Shown: positions 1-8,366, counted from the first letter of the stretch. The stretch is DNA of 8,670 nt from an uncultured Collinsella sp. (GCA_902496335.1 CABVAO010000059.1:1-8670), one strand, 5' to 3'. Numbers and translations are program-made. The notes: generated from the sequence alone by a model not told the origin.

Positions 1-737
1 GCGGCCACCTTGGAGGGGTCGAGCCCCGCGCTCATGGTGTCGACGAACTGCACCGTATAGGTGTCGTAGGCGGTAAGACCCGCCGGGACCGTGGCCGAGA
101 GGCGCCAGTACAGGTCGTCGGCGACCGTGGCGTCGGCGGCCTTCCGCCAGGCGGCGGTGCCGTCCTCCAGCACATGCTTGGACACCTCGGGGGTCGCCGC
201 CTTGGGCTTGACGGTGACGGCGCCGCCGCCGACCAGGGTCATGATTGGCGCGGTGCCGGCCTCGCCCTGGGCGATGGCGTCGTCGTCGGCGACGATGAGC
301 CAGTAGCCGCAGGGCAGCTCGGCCGCCGTGCCCGCGTTAAGGGCCACGGAAGTTGCGCCGACATTGCAAATCGCGCGGGCAAGTTTTGCCGTCAGCGCGG
401 TCGTCATGTGCCCGTCGGCATTCATCCATTCGGCTGCCGCTTGCGCCGTCGATGCCGAGCTATCGAGCCCCGCATCATGAAGCACCGGAAGAACGGCTTG
501 ACGAACCGCGCCATTCGCCCACGTTACGCCAGTTGCAATTTTTTGGCCAGCATCGTCATCGTCGACAACGGTCGCCGAAAAGAGCTGGTACGCGTCGTAA
601 CGCGTCGCGACTGTACCGTCCACCGTAATGGCTCCGGTATCGGCAGCACGGGCCGCCCCAGGAGCAATCGCGAAAGACAGAATAGCGACCATGATTATCG
701 TCGCGACAGCCAACAAGCTGCGGCTAAGCCTACTCAT
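1..737 (-). CDS. Backbone-type pilin with isopeptide-forming D2 domain, 3' end outside window
   Basis: This gene runs off the window at base 1; 245 complete codons are visible with no stop. It encodes a secreted, sortase-polymerised fimbrial subunit. Residues 1-32 are a signal peptide: basic SRLSR, a hydrophobic core, and a cleavage site near ARAAD. Residues 33-176 form an N-terminal pilin domain with the typical GYWLIVADDD segment (144-153). This leads into VTVKPK (174-179), which fits the position of the pilin motif (YPK in classical pilins), so K179 is the likely acceptor lysine for subunit linkage. The stretch after TPEVSKHV (182-189), with LYWRLSATVPAGL and then FVDTMSAGLD (231-240), matches the start of the fimbrial isopeptide formation D2 domain; K187 is the candidate bond lysine. 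The ATG at 737 overlaps the adhesin stop (ATGAGTAG) and has a strong ribosome binding site. Two cysteines (C124, C143) lie in the N-terminal domain. GC content jumps beyond codon 129. The family call is firm; the backbone role is inferred from gene order and the lysine motif. Confidence 0.88.
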   Translation of the reverse strand, partial: MSRLSRSLLAVATIIMVAILSFAIAPGAARAADTGAITVDGTVATRYDAYQLFSATVVDDDDAGQKIATGVTWANGAVRQAVLPVLHDAGLDSSASTAQAAAEWMNADGHMTTALTAKLARAICNVGATSVALNAGTAAELPCGYWLIVADDDAIAQGEAGTAPIMTLVGGGAVTVKPKAATPEVSKHVLEDGTAAWRKAADATVADDLYWRLSATVPAGLTAYDTYTVQFVDTMSAGLDPSKVA

Positions 738-3700
738 GGTGATCACCTCGATCCAGATCGCGATGGCGACGAGCATGCATCCACGTCGCGGCGAAGCACA
801 GCAACGAAGCGCCAGCAAGATATGTCATAGTCAAGCCAGCCCCGCCCGCCTCAGGAAGCATGGTCGAATACCTGTTGGTAAAGGTCGGTGGAGTCGGAGA
901 GTCGTTATCGTAGGTGACGGTGACATCGAGCTTTCCGTCGCCATTAGCCACGATAACCTTAACCTTGTGCTCGGTCGTGTCATAGGTAATGTGATCCTTG
1001 ACGTTGCCCTCGGCGTCCTTGGGAACGACCTCGGAGATCTTGTAGGTATAGGTTCCCGCCTTGTTGTACTCGACGGGAAAAGAGACGTTCCCCTCGGCGT
1101 CATTAGTCACCGTCTGGAGTACCTTGCCCTCGCCGTCCTTGAGCTCGAACGAGAACTGTCCTTCCTTGAAGGTTCCACCTTCAAGCACTTTCTTTGCTTT
1201 GATTTCCGTGGATACCGTCAGGCGATTATCGTAGATCCAAATCTTATCCTTCTCGGCATCGCCGATGATCTCCGCGTTCCCGACAACGTCCCTCGCCTTT
1301 TCAAGCGCGGCCTGATATTCCTCCGTAGTCGCATCGCCCTTGAGCATGATCCATGTGGGGCTTGTTGTGTCGTACCCCTCAGGCGCCTTCGACTCCACAA
1401 GCTTGTAGAGCACGCAATTAGTCATCTTTTTGGTGCTCGTGCCGAACGAGATTTTTCCGCTGCCATCGGTCTTGGCAGTCTGGAATTCCTCATCAGTCTC
1501 ACCGGCGCCATCCATGGCCACACTGTAGAGCGTAAACTCCGCACCCTCGAGCGTCGCGCCGACCTGCTGGGCGTCGTATTTGGTCATCGTGATGCCGTAG
1601 CCGTTGCCACCTGCGGTAGCAGAAGCGCTCTTGACAATCCATTTTTGATCATCGATCGCGGAGCCATCAGTCACCCCCGTGAGCGTGGCGGTGTTGGAAA
1701 GAGAAACTTCATCGCCAGGATTTCCGCTCGGGATCACCTCATACTCGACTTTGAGATACTTCTTATCGGGCACGTTGAGTGTCAGCTTCGTACGCGAGCC
1801 AGATTCATCCTTGACTTGCTCCATCTCCGATGAATAGTCCTCATCAGCCAGCAGTGACCAGGCACCATTCATCCGCTCATAGACCTTAAGCGTAGACGGC
1901 ACCAACGTGCACTTGGCATCCATGGTGTCGACGAGCTCGAGGATGTCAGTGTCGCTCTTAAGGGCAACCGCAGACTTGTTGACCAGAATGGTGTACTTGA
2001 TGCGATTGCTGTCAGTGACCCGCTCGCCGGTCTTGTTGATAACGTTGTTCTTGATGGTGACGGTTCCGCTGCCAGAGCTGAACTCCTTCTCACCCGACTT
2101 AGCGCTGGCAGAATTAGTGAACTTCACCTCGTTCGTAGAGGTGTCGAGCTTGCCTCGCTTGACCGCCGTCCGATACGTAAGCTTGGCGTAACCGGCAAAT
2201 TCACCAAGCTCTGTTGTAGGAATGGAGAAGGTGACCGTGCTACCGTTGCTTTTCACGTTGCCGGCATCGAGCTGTTTGCCCGAAATGATCGTCTCCGCCT
2301 CGCTTCCGCTACCGTAGCCGGCATGCTGATCGTAGGGATTCTGCACGAGCGTGTATTTGGCGGAATTCACAACGTAGCTCATACCGTCCGGAAGGGTGTC
2401 GACAATATTCAGAGGTTTGTTGCCGAGTTTTCCGGCTCCGTAGTATTCGTACTCACCATTTGCGCCCTTGTTGCCCTGCTGGCGGTTCGCGTACACTGTC
2501 CAGTCGACGAGCCAAGCACCCTTCTCTGCCGAGTCGTCGACGGAGCTCCAGTCGAAGCTCTCGCTCCAAGACACCTTCGACTCCGCTTCCGGCTTCTCGA
2601 CCGCAGGCGTCGTTTCTTTGTTGACAACGTACATAACGAGGTCGGTGTACTGCCGCTGAAGGTTCAGGCCCGACGCACTGACCGACGCGAAGTTCGAGTA
2701 CCAGCCCGGCAACGCATCGGACGTGGTGGTGTAGGTGATGACGGCGTAGTCCTCGTTCTCGAGGGCGGCCTTTACCTTGTCGTTCACATTTATATCAAGG
2801 TTGAAATTTCTTTTTGTTCCACCGACCGTCCAGTTGGCCGTCAGGTCCCAGTCAGCGTTCTGGCCCCGTTTCAGCACAGTTTCGCCGATTGTGATGGAAA
2901 TGGAATCTACGTCGATGCCGAGATTTTGCGACCACGCCGACTGAAACGTATCCTTCACCGTCACCTTGTCCGGATGGACCGCATTAACGATCGCTTTCAG
3001 CGCGACCTTCGTCTCCCACGTCGCCCTGCCCGTCGTCCCGGCCTCGTCGGAGCTCACGCGCCTCTTGGTGATCGGCGTACCCATCAGCTGCGGCGTAAAC
3101 TTGCCTTCGGCTGCTCCCGAGACGCGGCCTTCATGCTCGATAGTCGCATTGTTGTGCACGGTGTCATAGGAATTCGTATCGTTCATCCTGGTGTGATAAA
3201 CGATGCAGTAGGTGGCGTACTTATCGTTAAGGTTGTCCGGGAACGTATAGGAAAAGGTATCTTTCGACGAATCAAGAGCACGCTCGTAGATCTTGACTCC
3301 ATCCGATTCCGACGTACCTTTGTAAACCGTGTAACTCCCCGTATACGTTTGTTTAGCGTCCAACTTATCGGTGAACTTGTAGCCACTCATGTCAGCCTTA
3401 AGCTCGCCTTGGTTGAGCCTGACCGTCCATTTGATGTCCGACGACGTGCCCGAGCCGTTGGACTTGTTGATCATGTCATAACGAAATTGACTAGGAGCAG
3501 CCGTGGCCGTGCCGTTCTGGCGATCGTTAGGGCCGCCCCATTCCCACGCTGCCGTGTTTTTGGAGCCTCCCTGTTCGTTGATATACTCGCCGTTGTTCAC
3601 GGAGACATCACTCTTCAGCTTGGTTTCATACGTAATCGTATGGACACCCCGGGGAAGGCTGCCCAAGTTCTCGATGGTCGCGGTCTGACCTTCGATTGTT

Positions 3701-4458
3701 GGCTGCGATTCAATCGTCTTGCCGTCAAGCTTAAAGCTGCCCTCCACAAAGCTGAAGTTCTCGCCTAGCGTATCGGTGAACTTAACGCTTGTGGCATACG
3801 GCTCGACGGTGAGCTTAACGGTCCAGGTGACCTTGGCCACGCCGTTGGAGCCCTGAGAGAAAACCCCCGACTTCTCTCCCTTAACGCTACCGTCCTTGGT
3901 GGAAATATCGACCTTCCCCACGCCGGGGAACACGACAGATGTCACGCCACCAGAACCAACGTCCTTGTTTTTAAGCTGGAACGAGAAGCTGGCCGCGACA
4001 TGGATGTTCGCAGGGTTTTTCGCGAGCCACGCCTTGTCGAACGTAAAGATGGCCTTGTTGTTTTTAATCTCCCATGTGCCAGCTCTTACGGCATCGGTGC
4101 CCGTTCCCGCCATAAGGTCCACAGCGGCGTTATCGTCGACGGCTATGGTGTCAGGAAACTTGTAAACGGCAACATTGTTCCCGGGCGTAGGAGCCTCGCC
4201 AGTTTTGAAATTTGCCGAAAAAGCCCCGTAAAGGGTTGATACAGAGGTCACGGCACCTTTTAGCTCCTGAGTACGATACTCGTCGGTATAGAGCTTAACC
4301 GTAACGCTCGCTGTCTTCTCATCAATCGCAATCGGCGTCGGCGGCGTCGCATCCTCGGCGCGCACGGGGGCCGCACCGTAAAACACTGCGGCGGTGAGGC
4401 AAATCAAAATGAAAATCAGAGCCGCCATACCCAGCGACCGTGAGCGGTGTGCGTCCAT
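730..4458 (-). CDS. Large LPxTG-type surface adhesin / tip pilin with Cna-B and FctA isopeptide domains
   Basis: This 1242-residue protein is exported and, by its sorting signal, covalently anchored or built into a pilus. Residues 1-35 are a signal peptide (hydrophobic 10-30, cleavage near PVRAED). Residues 36-200 resemble the N-terminal adhesive fold of MSCRAMM/Cna-type adhesins. Five degenerate beta-rich modules follow, each opening with a W/Y-T strand and then a DTL/DKL-like turn: near 209-231, 342-367, 479-505, 651-692 and 820-848. Residues 952-1078 are a SpaA/Cna-B domain (GAEFTLY, then ESKAPEGY; K960, E1022 and the D/N pair near 1077-1078 fit an isopeptide triad). Residues 1082-1197 are an FctA/Spy0128-like pilin linkage domain (K1089 or K1090, ISEV E1143, TFTN N1195). 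The C-terminus has LPEAG (1201-1205), a hydrophobic helix (1207-1226) and a basic tail. The ATG at 4458 follows TAGGGGACAACT. It is first in the pilus operon and overlaps the next pilin by 8 bases. Ligand unknown. Confidence 0.92.
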   Translation of the reverse strand: MDAHRSRSLGMAALIFILICLTAAVFYGAAPVRAEDATPPTPIAIDEKTASVTVKLYTDEYRTQELKGAVTSVSTLYGAFSANFKTGEAPTPGNNVAVYKFPDTIAVDDNAAVDLMAGTGTDAVRAGTWEIKNNKAIFTFDKAWLAKNPANIHVAASFSFQLKNKDVGSGGVTSVVFPGVGKVDISTKDGSVKGEKSGVFSQGSNGVAKVTWTVKLTVEPYATSVKFTDTLGENFSFVEGSFKLDGKTIESQPTIEGQTATIENLGSLPRGVHTITYETKLKSDVSVNNGEYINEQGGSKNTAAWEWGGPNDRQNGTATAAPSQFRYDMINKSNGSGTSSDIKWTVRLNQGELKADMSGYKFTDKLDAKQTYTGSYTVYKGTSESDGVKIYERALDSSKDTFSYTFPDNLNDKYATYCIVYHTRMNDTNSYDTVHNNATIEHEGRVSGAAEGKFTPQLMGTPITKRRVSSDEAGTTGRATWETKVALKAIVNAVHPDKVTVKDTFQSAWSQNLGIDVDSISITIGETVLKRGQNADWDLTANWTVGGTKRNFNLDINVNDKVKAALENEDYAVITYTTTSDALPGWYSNFASVSASGLNLQRQYTDLVMYVVNKETTPAVEKPEAESKVSWSESFDWSSVDDSAEKGAWLVDWTVYANRQQGNKGANGEYEYYGAGKLGNKPLNIVDTLPDGMSYVVNSAKYTLVQNPYDQHAGYGSGSEAETIISGKQLDAGNVKSNGSTVTFSIPTTELGEFAGYAKLTYRTAVKRGKLDTSTNEVKFTNSASAKSGEKEFSSGSGTVTIKNNVINKTGERVTDSNRIKYTILVNKSAVALKSDTDILELVDTMDAKCTLVPSTLKVYERMNGAWSLLADEDYSSEMEQVKDESGSRTKLTLNVPDKKYLKVEYEVIPSGNPGDEVSLSNTATLTGVTDGSAIDDQKWIVKSASATAGGNGYGITMTKYDAQQVGATLEGAEFTLYSVAMDGAGETDEEFQTAKTDGSGKISFGTSTKKMTNCVLYKLVESKAPEGYDTTSPTWIMLKGDATTEEYQAALEKARDVVGNAEIIGDAEKDKIWIYDNRLTVSTEIKAKKVLEGGTFKEGQFSFELKDGEGKVLQTVTNDAEGNVSFPVEYNKAGTYTYKISEVVPKDAEGNVKDHITYDTTEHKVKVIVANGDGKLDVTVTYDNDSPTPPTFTNRYSTMLPEAGGAGLTMTYLAGASLLCFAATWMHARRHRDLDRGDHHE
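741..749 (-). promoter_or_regulatory. Ribosome binding site of the second pilin gene
   Basis: On the minus strand GAGGTGATC precedes ATG at 737, with eight bases between GAGG and the start codon. Its nine bases match the complement of the usual bacterial 16S rRNA 3' end (GATCACCTC) exactly. The site lies inside the last codons of the adhesin gene, where it encodes part of the RGD sequence of the cytoplasmic tail. It fixes the start of the partial pilin and suggests efficient, translationally coupled expression. Confidence 0.8.
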
Positions 4459-4611
4459 AGTTGTCCCCTAATTCCTACAACACGGTGTGGAATACGGCGA
4501 ATCGTCGGATCGAACACAAGCCCCAACATCAACGAGAACCTACCTAGCGCATTGCAAGAACCCATTGGGGAGCACCTTCTAAGACGGTTCGTCTATGCCA
4601 CAATGCATAAA

Positions 4612-4638
4612 ATAATATATAGATACCAATCATGTAAA
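4612..4638 (-). promoter_or_regulatory. Candidate sigma-70-type promoter of the pilus operon
   Basis: On the minus strand TTTACA (4638-4633) lies 15 bases before TATTAT (4617-4612), each one mismatch from the -35 and -10 consensus. The spacer is short, so the pair may not be used as drawn. TTGACC at 4649-4644 is an alternative -35 with a weaker -10 at suitable distance. Transcription from here would give a leader of about 145 bases before the adhesin start. The AT-rich setting and the typA terminator just upstream support a promoter somewhere in this stretch. Confidence 0.4.
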
Positions 4639-4694
4639 CCGCAGGTCAATAGGTCTTTTAATTTAATACCAGTTGATATTTATCTGTTAACAGT

Positions 4695-4800
4695 TTTGCA
4701 TCATACCGGCTATATTCAGTGGAATTATGTATATGTTTAAACAACTTTACTTTGGCTGGGAAGCCAATCGGAGGGATAGTCGCCCCAGCTGTGATGCAAA
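4695..4800. repeat. 9-bp inverted repeat pair upstream of the pilus promoter
   Basis: TTTGCATCA (4695-4703) and TGATGCAAA (4792-4800) are exact inverted copies separated by 88 bases. Allowing one bulged T, the match extends outward by two more bases (AG/CT). A pair this long could occur by chance in a 400-base region, so its meaning is open: an operator pair, the closing stem of a structured RNA, or arms of an invertible segment. No recombinase gene is visible in the window. Confidence 0.3.
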
Positions 4801-4823
4801 CTAACCCGTCCCCCTTGCACCAA

Positions 4824-4856
4824 AAAGGGCGCCGACCATTACGGTCGGCGCCCTTT
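4824..4856 (-). terminator. Rho-independent terminator of typA
   Basis: GGGCGCCGACC (4827-4837) and GGTCGGCGCCC (4843-4853) form a perfect 11-bp GC-rich stem with a 5-base loop, extended by three A-T pairs. On the minus strand it starts about 28 bases after the typA stop and runs into TTTTTG. The other strand also has a T-rich tail (TTTCTTGTT), so it could work in both directions. It separates typA from the pilus operon. Confidence 0.92.
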
Positions 4857-4883
4857 CTTGTTAGACGTTATAAAGCCCAGCGC

Positions 4884-6722
<1,839 letters not shown>

Positions 6723-6839
6723 GTAGTTCCCCTATCTTCTATCCATATACAAACGGCACGCGTACGCGGCCCGCCCAGCGATACAACGCTCAGCGGGAAT
6801 ATTGAGCCTTTTACCGAAAACTCGTTTATTTTAGCGATT

Positions 6840-7289
6840 TTAGATGAGAGGGGTTTCCTCACCTGCAGGTTCAGGGTCGCTCCACATAAAACCATCGCCG
6901 GCGCCCATGCCCTCATACAGCACATATGCCGAAAAACCGCTCTCGAGCGTGGTTTCGAAGAAGCTCACGAGCAGAGCATCGTGATAGCCGCCGTCAATCT
7001 CGACGCAGCCGGTGTAGCCGATGGCATAGCGAGCGATACGGCCCAGGCCCTCGTCCTTAAGACCCATCTTGTGCTCGGAGATAAAGTTGGTGGCCGCCTC
7101 GAGGCACGCCTCTTCGCCGTCCTCGTCGAGCGCCGCCAGATAACGGTTGGAAGCGGCGTCCTCAATTGCCACGACCACGCCAGGGTTTTCACCGGCGGCA
7201 AGGTCGTCCAAGAACGCGCCGATCAGATCGCACACCATGGCGTCGAGCTCGGCGGAGACGTTACCGGCGTCCTGCATATCCTGTGCCAT
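6840..7289 (-). CDS. Conserved-looking hypothetical protein, acidic, 149 residues
   Basis: I do not recognise this family. The 149-residue product has no signal peptide or membrane segment, so it should be cytosolic. It is rich in Asp and Glu, especially at 54-62 (DEDGEEACL) and near the C-terminus (DPEPAGEE). The sequence looks like a real globular alpha/beta protein: an N-terminal helical part (10-35), a region resembling a short strand-turn-strand (VVVAIEDAASNRYLAAL), and a C-terminal half rich in Gly and aromatic residues (YAIGYTGCVEIDGGYHD, GFSAYVLYEG). Codon usage matches its neighbours. The ATG at 7289 has GGAAGG upstream at a somewhat long spacing. It lies 30 bases after the membrane-protein gene and 117 bases before typA, so co-transcription with one or both is plausible. 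Function unknown. Confidence 0.75.
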   Translation of the reverse strand: MAQDMQDAGNVSAELDAMVCDLIGAFLDDLAAGENPGVVVAIEDAASNRYLAALDEDGEEACLEAATNFISEHKMGLKDEGLGRIARYAIGYTGCVEIDGGYHDALLVSFFETTLESGFSAYVLYEGMGAGDGFMWSDPEPAGEETPLI

Positions 7290-7319
7290 CTTTAGACCTT
7301 CCCATCGAGTCTGGCGTCG

Positions 7320-7676
7320 TTACAGTTCTTGTGCCTCAGCAGCGATCTTAGCGGCAGCGTCGCGGGCGCGCATCATATCCATCGCGCGCTTGTCGAGTAC
7401 CTTGATCTGACTGGTTAGCATTACCGCATCGACCACACCCCAGATCATAAGGCCCGTAGAGATCGAAAACCCAAGCGCACCAACTGTACCACGAAGGCGC
7501 GAGCAGATAGCCGCGACAAGGGCGGAGACGACAACCATCTTGATAAACGAGCCGCGGCGCTCGCGAAGCGTGCGGGCCTGCGTCACATAGGCAATGCGAG
7601 CCGCCTCAGAAGCCTCCGAGCGCATCTGGGCCTCGCGGGCGATCGCAGCCGCCTCAGCCGATACGCGGGCACCCAT
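7320..7676 (-). CDS. Small membrane protein with two predicted transmembrane helices
   Basis: The product has 118 residues from the ATG at 7676, or 128 from the in-frame ATG at 7706. I prefer 7676 because GGAGAGG (7689-7683) sits six bases before it. The ATG at 7706 directly follows the TAA of the nuclease gene and has no Shine-Dalgarno sequence, though reinitiation there is possible. In 128-residue numbering, residues 12-50 are an Ala/Glu/Arg-rich amphipathic helical stretch. Residues about 54-69 and 74-98 are hydrophobic helices joined by a short basic turn (SRLRG). The C-terminus is again a charged helix (KRAMDMMRARDAAAK). This hairpin topology would leave both long helical ends in the cytoplasm. 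I do not recognise the family and assign no function. It appears to be in one transcription unit with the nuclease gene. Confidence 0.7.
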   Translation of the reverse strand: MGARVSAEAAAIAREAQMRSEASEAARIAYVTQARTLRERRGSFIKMVVVSALVAAICSRLRGTVGALGFSISTGLMIWGVVDAVMLTSQIKVLDKRAMDMMRARDAAAKIAAEAQEL

Positions 7677-7682
7677 CAGCGA

Positions 7683-7689
7683 CCTCTCC
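7683..7689 (-). promoter_or_regulatory. Ribosome binding site that favours the internal start of the membrane-protein gene
   Basis: GGAGAGG on the minus strand lies six bases before ATG 7676, inside the longer reading frame that begins at 7706. The upstream ATG has no comparable site. This decides the start I chose. Confidence 0.6.
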
Positions 7690-7706
7690 GCTCGCGTACC
7701 AGACAT

Positions 7707-8207
7707 TTAGAAATCATCAGGGGAGAGCGTATGGACGAACTCGTCGAACTTCTCGAACTCTTGCTCGTCGTCGACTTCCTCGGCATGGGCAGAAACGGTG
7801 CCCAGGCGATTCATGATGTCGTCCTCCACAAACATGGGAGCATTGCTGCGCACGGCAAGGGCAATGGCATCACTGGGACGGGCATCGATCTTGCGCTCGT
7901 CACCATCGGCCAGTACGACGATCGTCGCGTAGAACACCGGCGGCTCGGCGCGAACGATCTCGATGCGTTCGAGCTTGGCACCCAGGGCGCCAACAGTATC
8001 GAGCAACAGGTCATGGGTAATCGGGCGCTCGGCGCGACCGCTATCGATGCCGCGGCTGATGGCAGCAGCTTCAAACGAACCAGTCTGAATGGAAAGGGAG
8101 CGCAGTGGCGCGGGCGAGTCCGATTTGCTGCAGCGCTCGCGAAGCACGATAAGCGATGGCACGGGACCGGCGGCCATGACGATGGTCTCTATGTCGACAC
8201 GAACCAT
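7707..8207 (-). CDS. Bifunctional nuclease family protein (DUF151/BFN)
   Basis: This 166-residue protein belongs to the DUF151/BFN family, small single-domain proteins reported to have DNase and RNase activity in plants and solved structurally from Thermotoga. The start MVRVDIETIV is typical. RPITHDLL (61-68) and DARPSDAIALAVR (108-120) are the family hallmarks, and VFYATIVVLADGDERKID between them matches the conserved core. The C-terminal 30 residues are acidic (EEVDDEQEFEKFDEF), a tail also common in actinobacterial members. I chose ATG 8207 because GGAGGTG lies directly upstream and the family begins here; the frame stays open to 8255, but the extra 16 residues look unrelated. The gene is first after the tRNA terminator, has a plausible promoter, and its TAA is directly followed by ATG of the next frame. 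The physiological substrate is unknown. Confidence 0.93.
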   Translation of the reverse strand: MVRVDIETIVMAAGPVPSLIVLRERCSKSDSPAPLRSLSIQTGSFEAAAISRGIDSGRAERPITHDLLLDTVGALGAKLERIEIVRAEPPVFYATIVVLADGDERKIDARPSDAIALAVRSNAPMFVEDDIMNRLGTVSAHAEEVDDEQEFEKFDEFVHTLSPDDF

Positions 8208-8211
8208 GGAA

Positions 8212-8218
8212 CACCTCC
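8212..8218 (-). promoter_or_regulatory. Ribosome binding site of the DUF151 nuclease gene
   Basis: GGAGGTG on the minus strand stands four bases before ATG 8207 (six from the GGAGG core). It supports this start over the in-frame ATG at 8255. Confidence 0.85.
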
Positions 8219-8264
8219 GGTACGTAGCGGTTAACACGCGGCAGCTCGACCGCATTGAATAGCT

Positions 8265-8294
8265 ATACTACCCAAACTTTCGCACAGCACACAA
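8265..8294 (-). promoter_or_regulatory. Candidate promoter of the nuclease gene
   Basis: On the minus strand TTGTGT (8294-8289) lies 18 bases before TAGTAT (8270-8265), each four of six to consensus. It sits between the tRNA terminator and the nuclease start and would give a leader of about 50 bases. The stretch 8260-8322 is clearly richer in A and T than the genes. The match is modest. Confidence 0.4.
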
Positions 8295-8322
8295 AACCAA
8301 AATGAGATTTATCGCAGACAAG

Positions 8323-8355
8323 AAAAAAGCCCCGAGGCAACGCCCCAGGGCTCTT
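8323..8355 (-). terminator. Rho-independent terminator of the tRNA cluster
   Basis: On the minus strand AGCCC and GGGCT close a stem continued by TGGGGC/GCCTCG (two wobble pairs) with a three-base loop. The stem is followed directly by a run of six T. It begins about 12 bases after the CCA end of the second tRNA-Ile, so it ends the tRNA transcript and insulates the nuclease gene. Confidence 0.9.
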
Positions 8356-8366
8356 CACAGTTTTGA

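Larger units (their letters stand above)
4459..4820. other. Gene-free AT-rich regulatory region between typA and the pilus operon
   Basis: No credible gene is present in these roughly 360 bases. The core 4621-4740 is about 32% GC by hand count, far below the flanking genes. It contains the candidate pilus promoter, a small hairpin TTGGCT-GGGA-AGCCAA (4752-4767) and the inverted repeat arms at 4695-4703 and 4792-4800. The last 145 bases before 4458 would be the adhesin mRNA leader. In it GCATTG (4606-4601) can pair with CAATGC (4554-4549) around two very short hairpins, GACG-AAC-CGTC (4593-4583) and CCC-AAT-GGG (4569-4561). I do not recognise a known riboswitch here. Confidence 0.6.

Noticed and set aside
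742..750. RGD tripeptide near the adhesin C-terminus as an integrin-binding motif
   Set aside because: It lies in the cytoplasmic tail after the sorting helix, which sortase removes from the mature protein. The codons are explained by the ribosome binding site of the next gene.
628..1833. A 401-codon plus-strand frame across the adhesin-pilin junction
   Set aside because: It runs antisense to two well-supported minus-strand pilin genes and shows no protein family features.
2323..3768. A 481-codon open frame on the plus strand opposite the adhesin
   Set aside because: The minus-strand adhesin has clear domains and both end signals. The plus frame has no recognisable domain, signal or good ribosome binding site.
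4447..4740. A 97-codon plus-strand frame in the pilus promoter region
   Set aside because: The composition follows the AT-rich noncoding sequence, no ribosome binding site is evident, and the product resembles no known protein.
4690..4820. A cyclic-di-GMP riboswitch upstream of the pilus genes
   Set aside because: The fragment GATGCAAA recalls part of the GEMM-I consensus, but the tetraloop, receptor and other conserved blocks are not found on either strand.
8208..8255. A longer start for the DUF151 nuclease at 8255
   Set aside because: The 16 extra residues do not resemble the family, no ribosome binding site precedes them, and ATG 8207 has GGAGGTG at good spacing.
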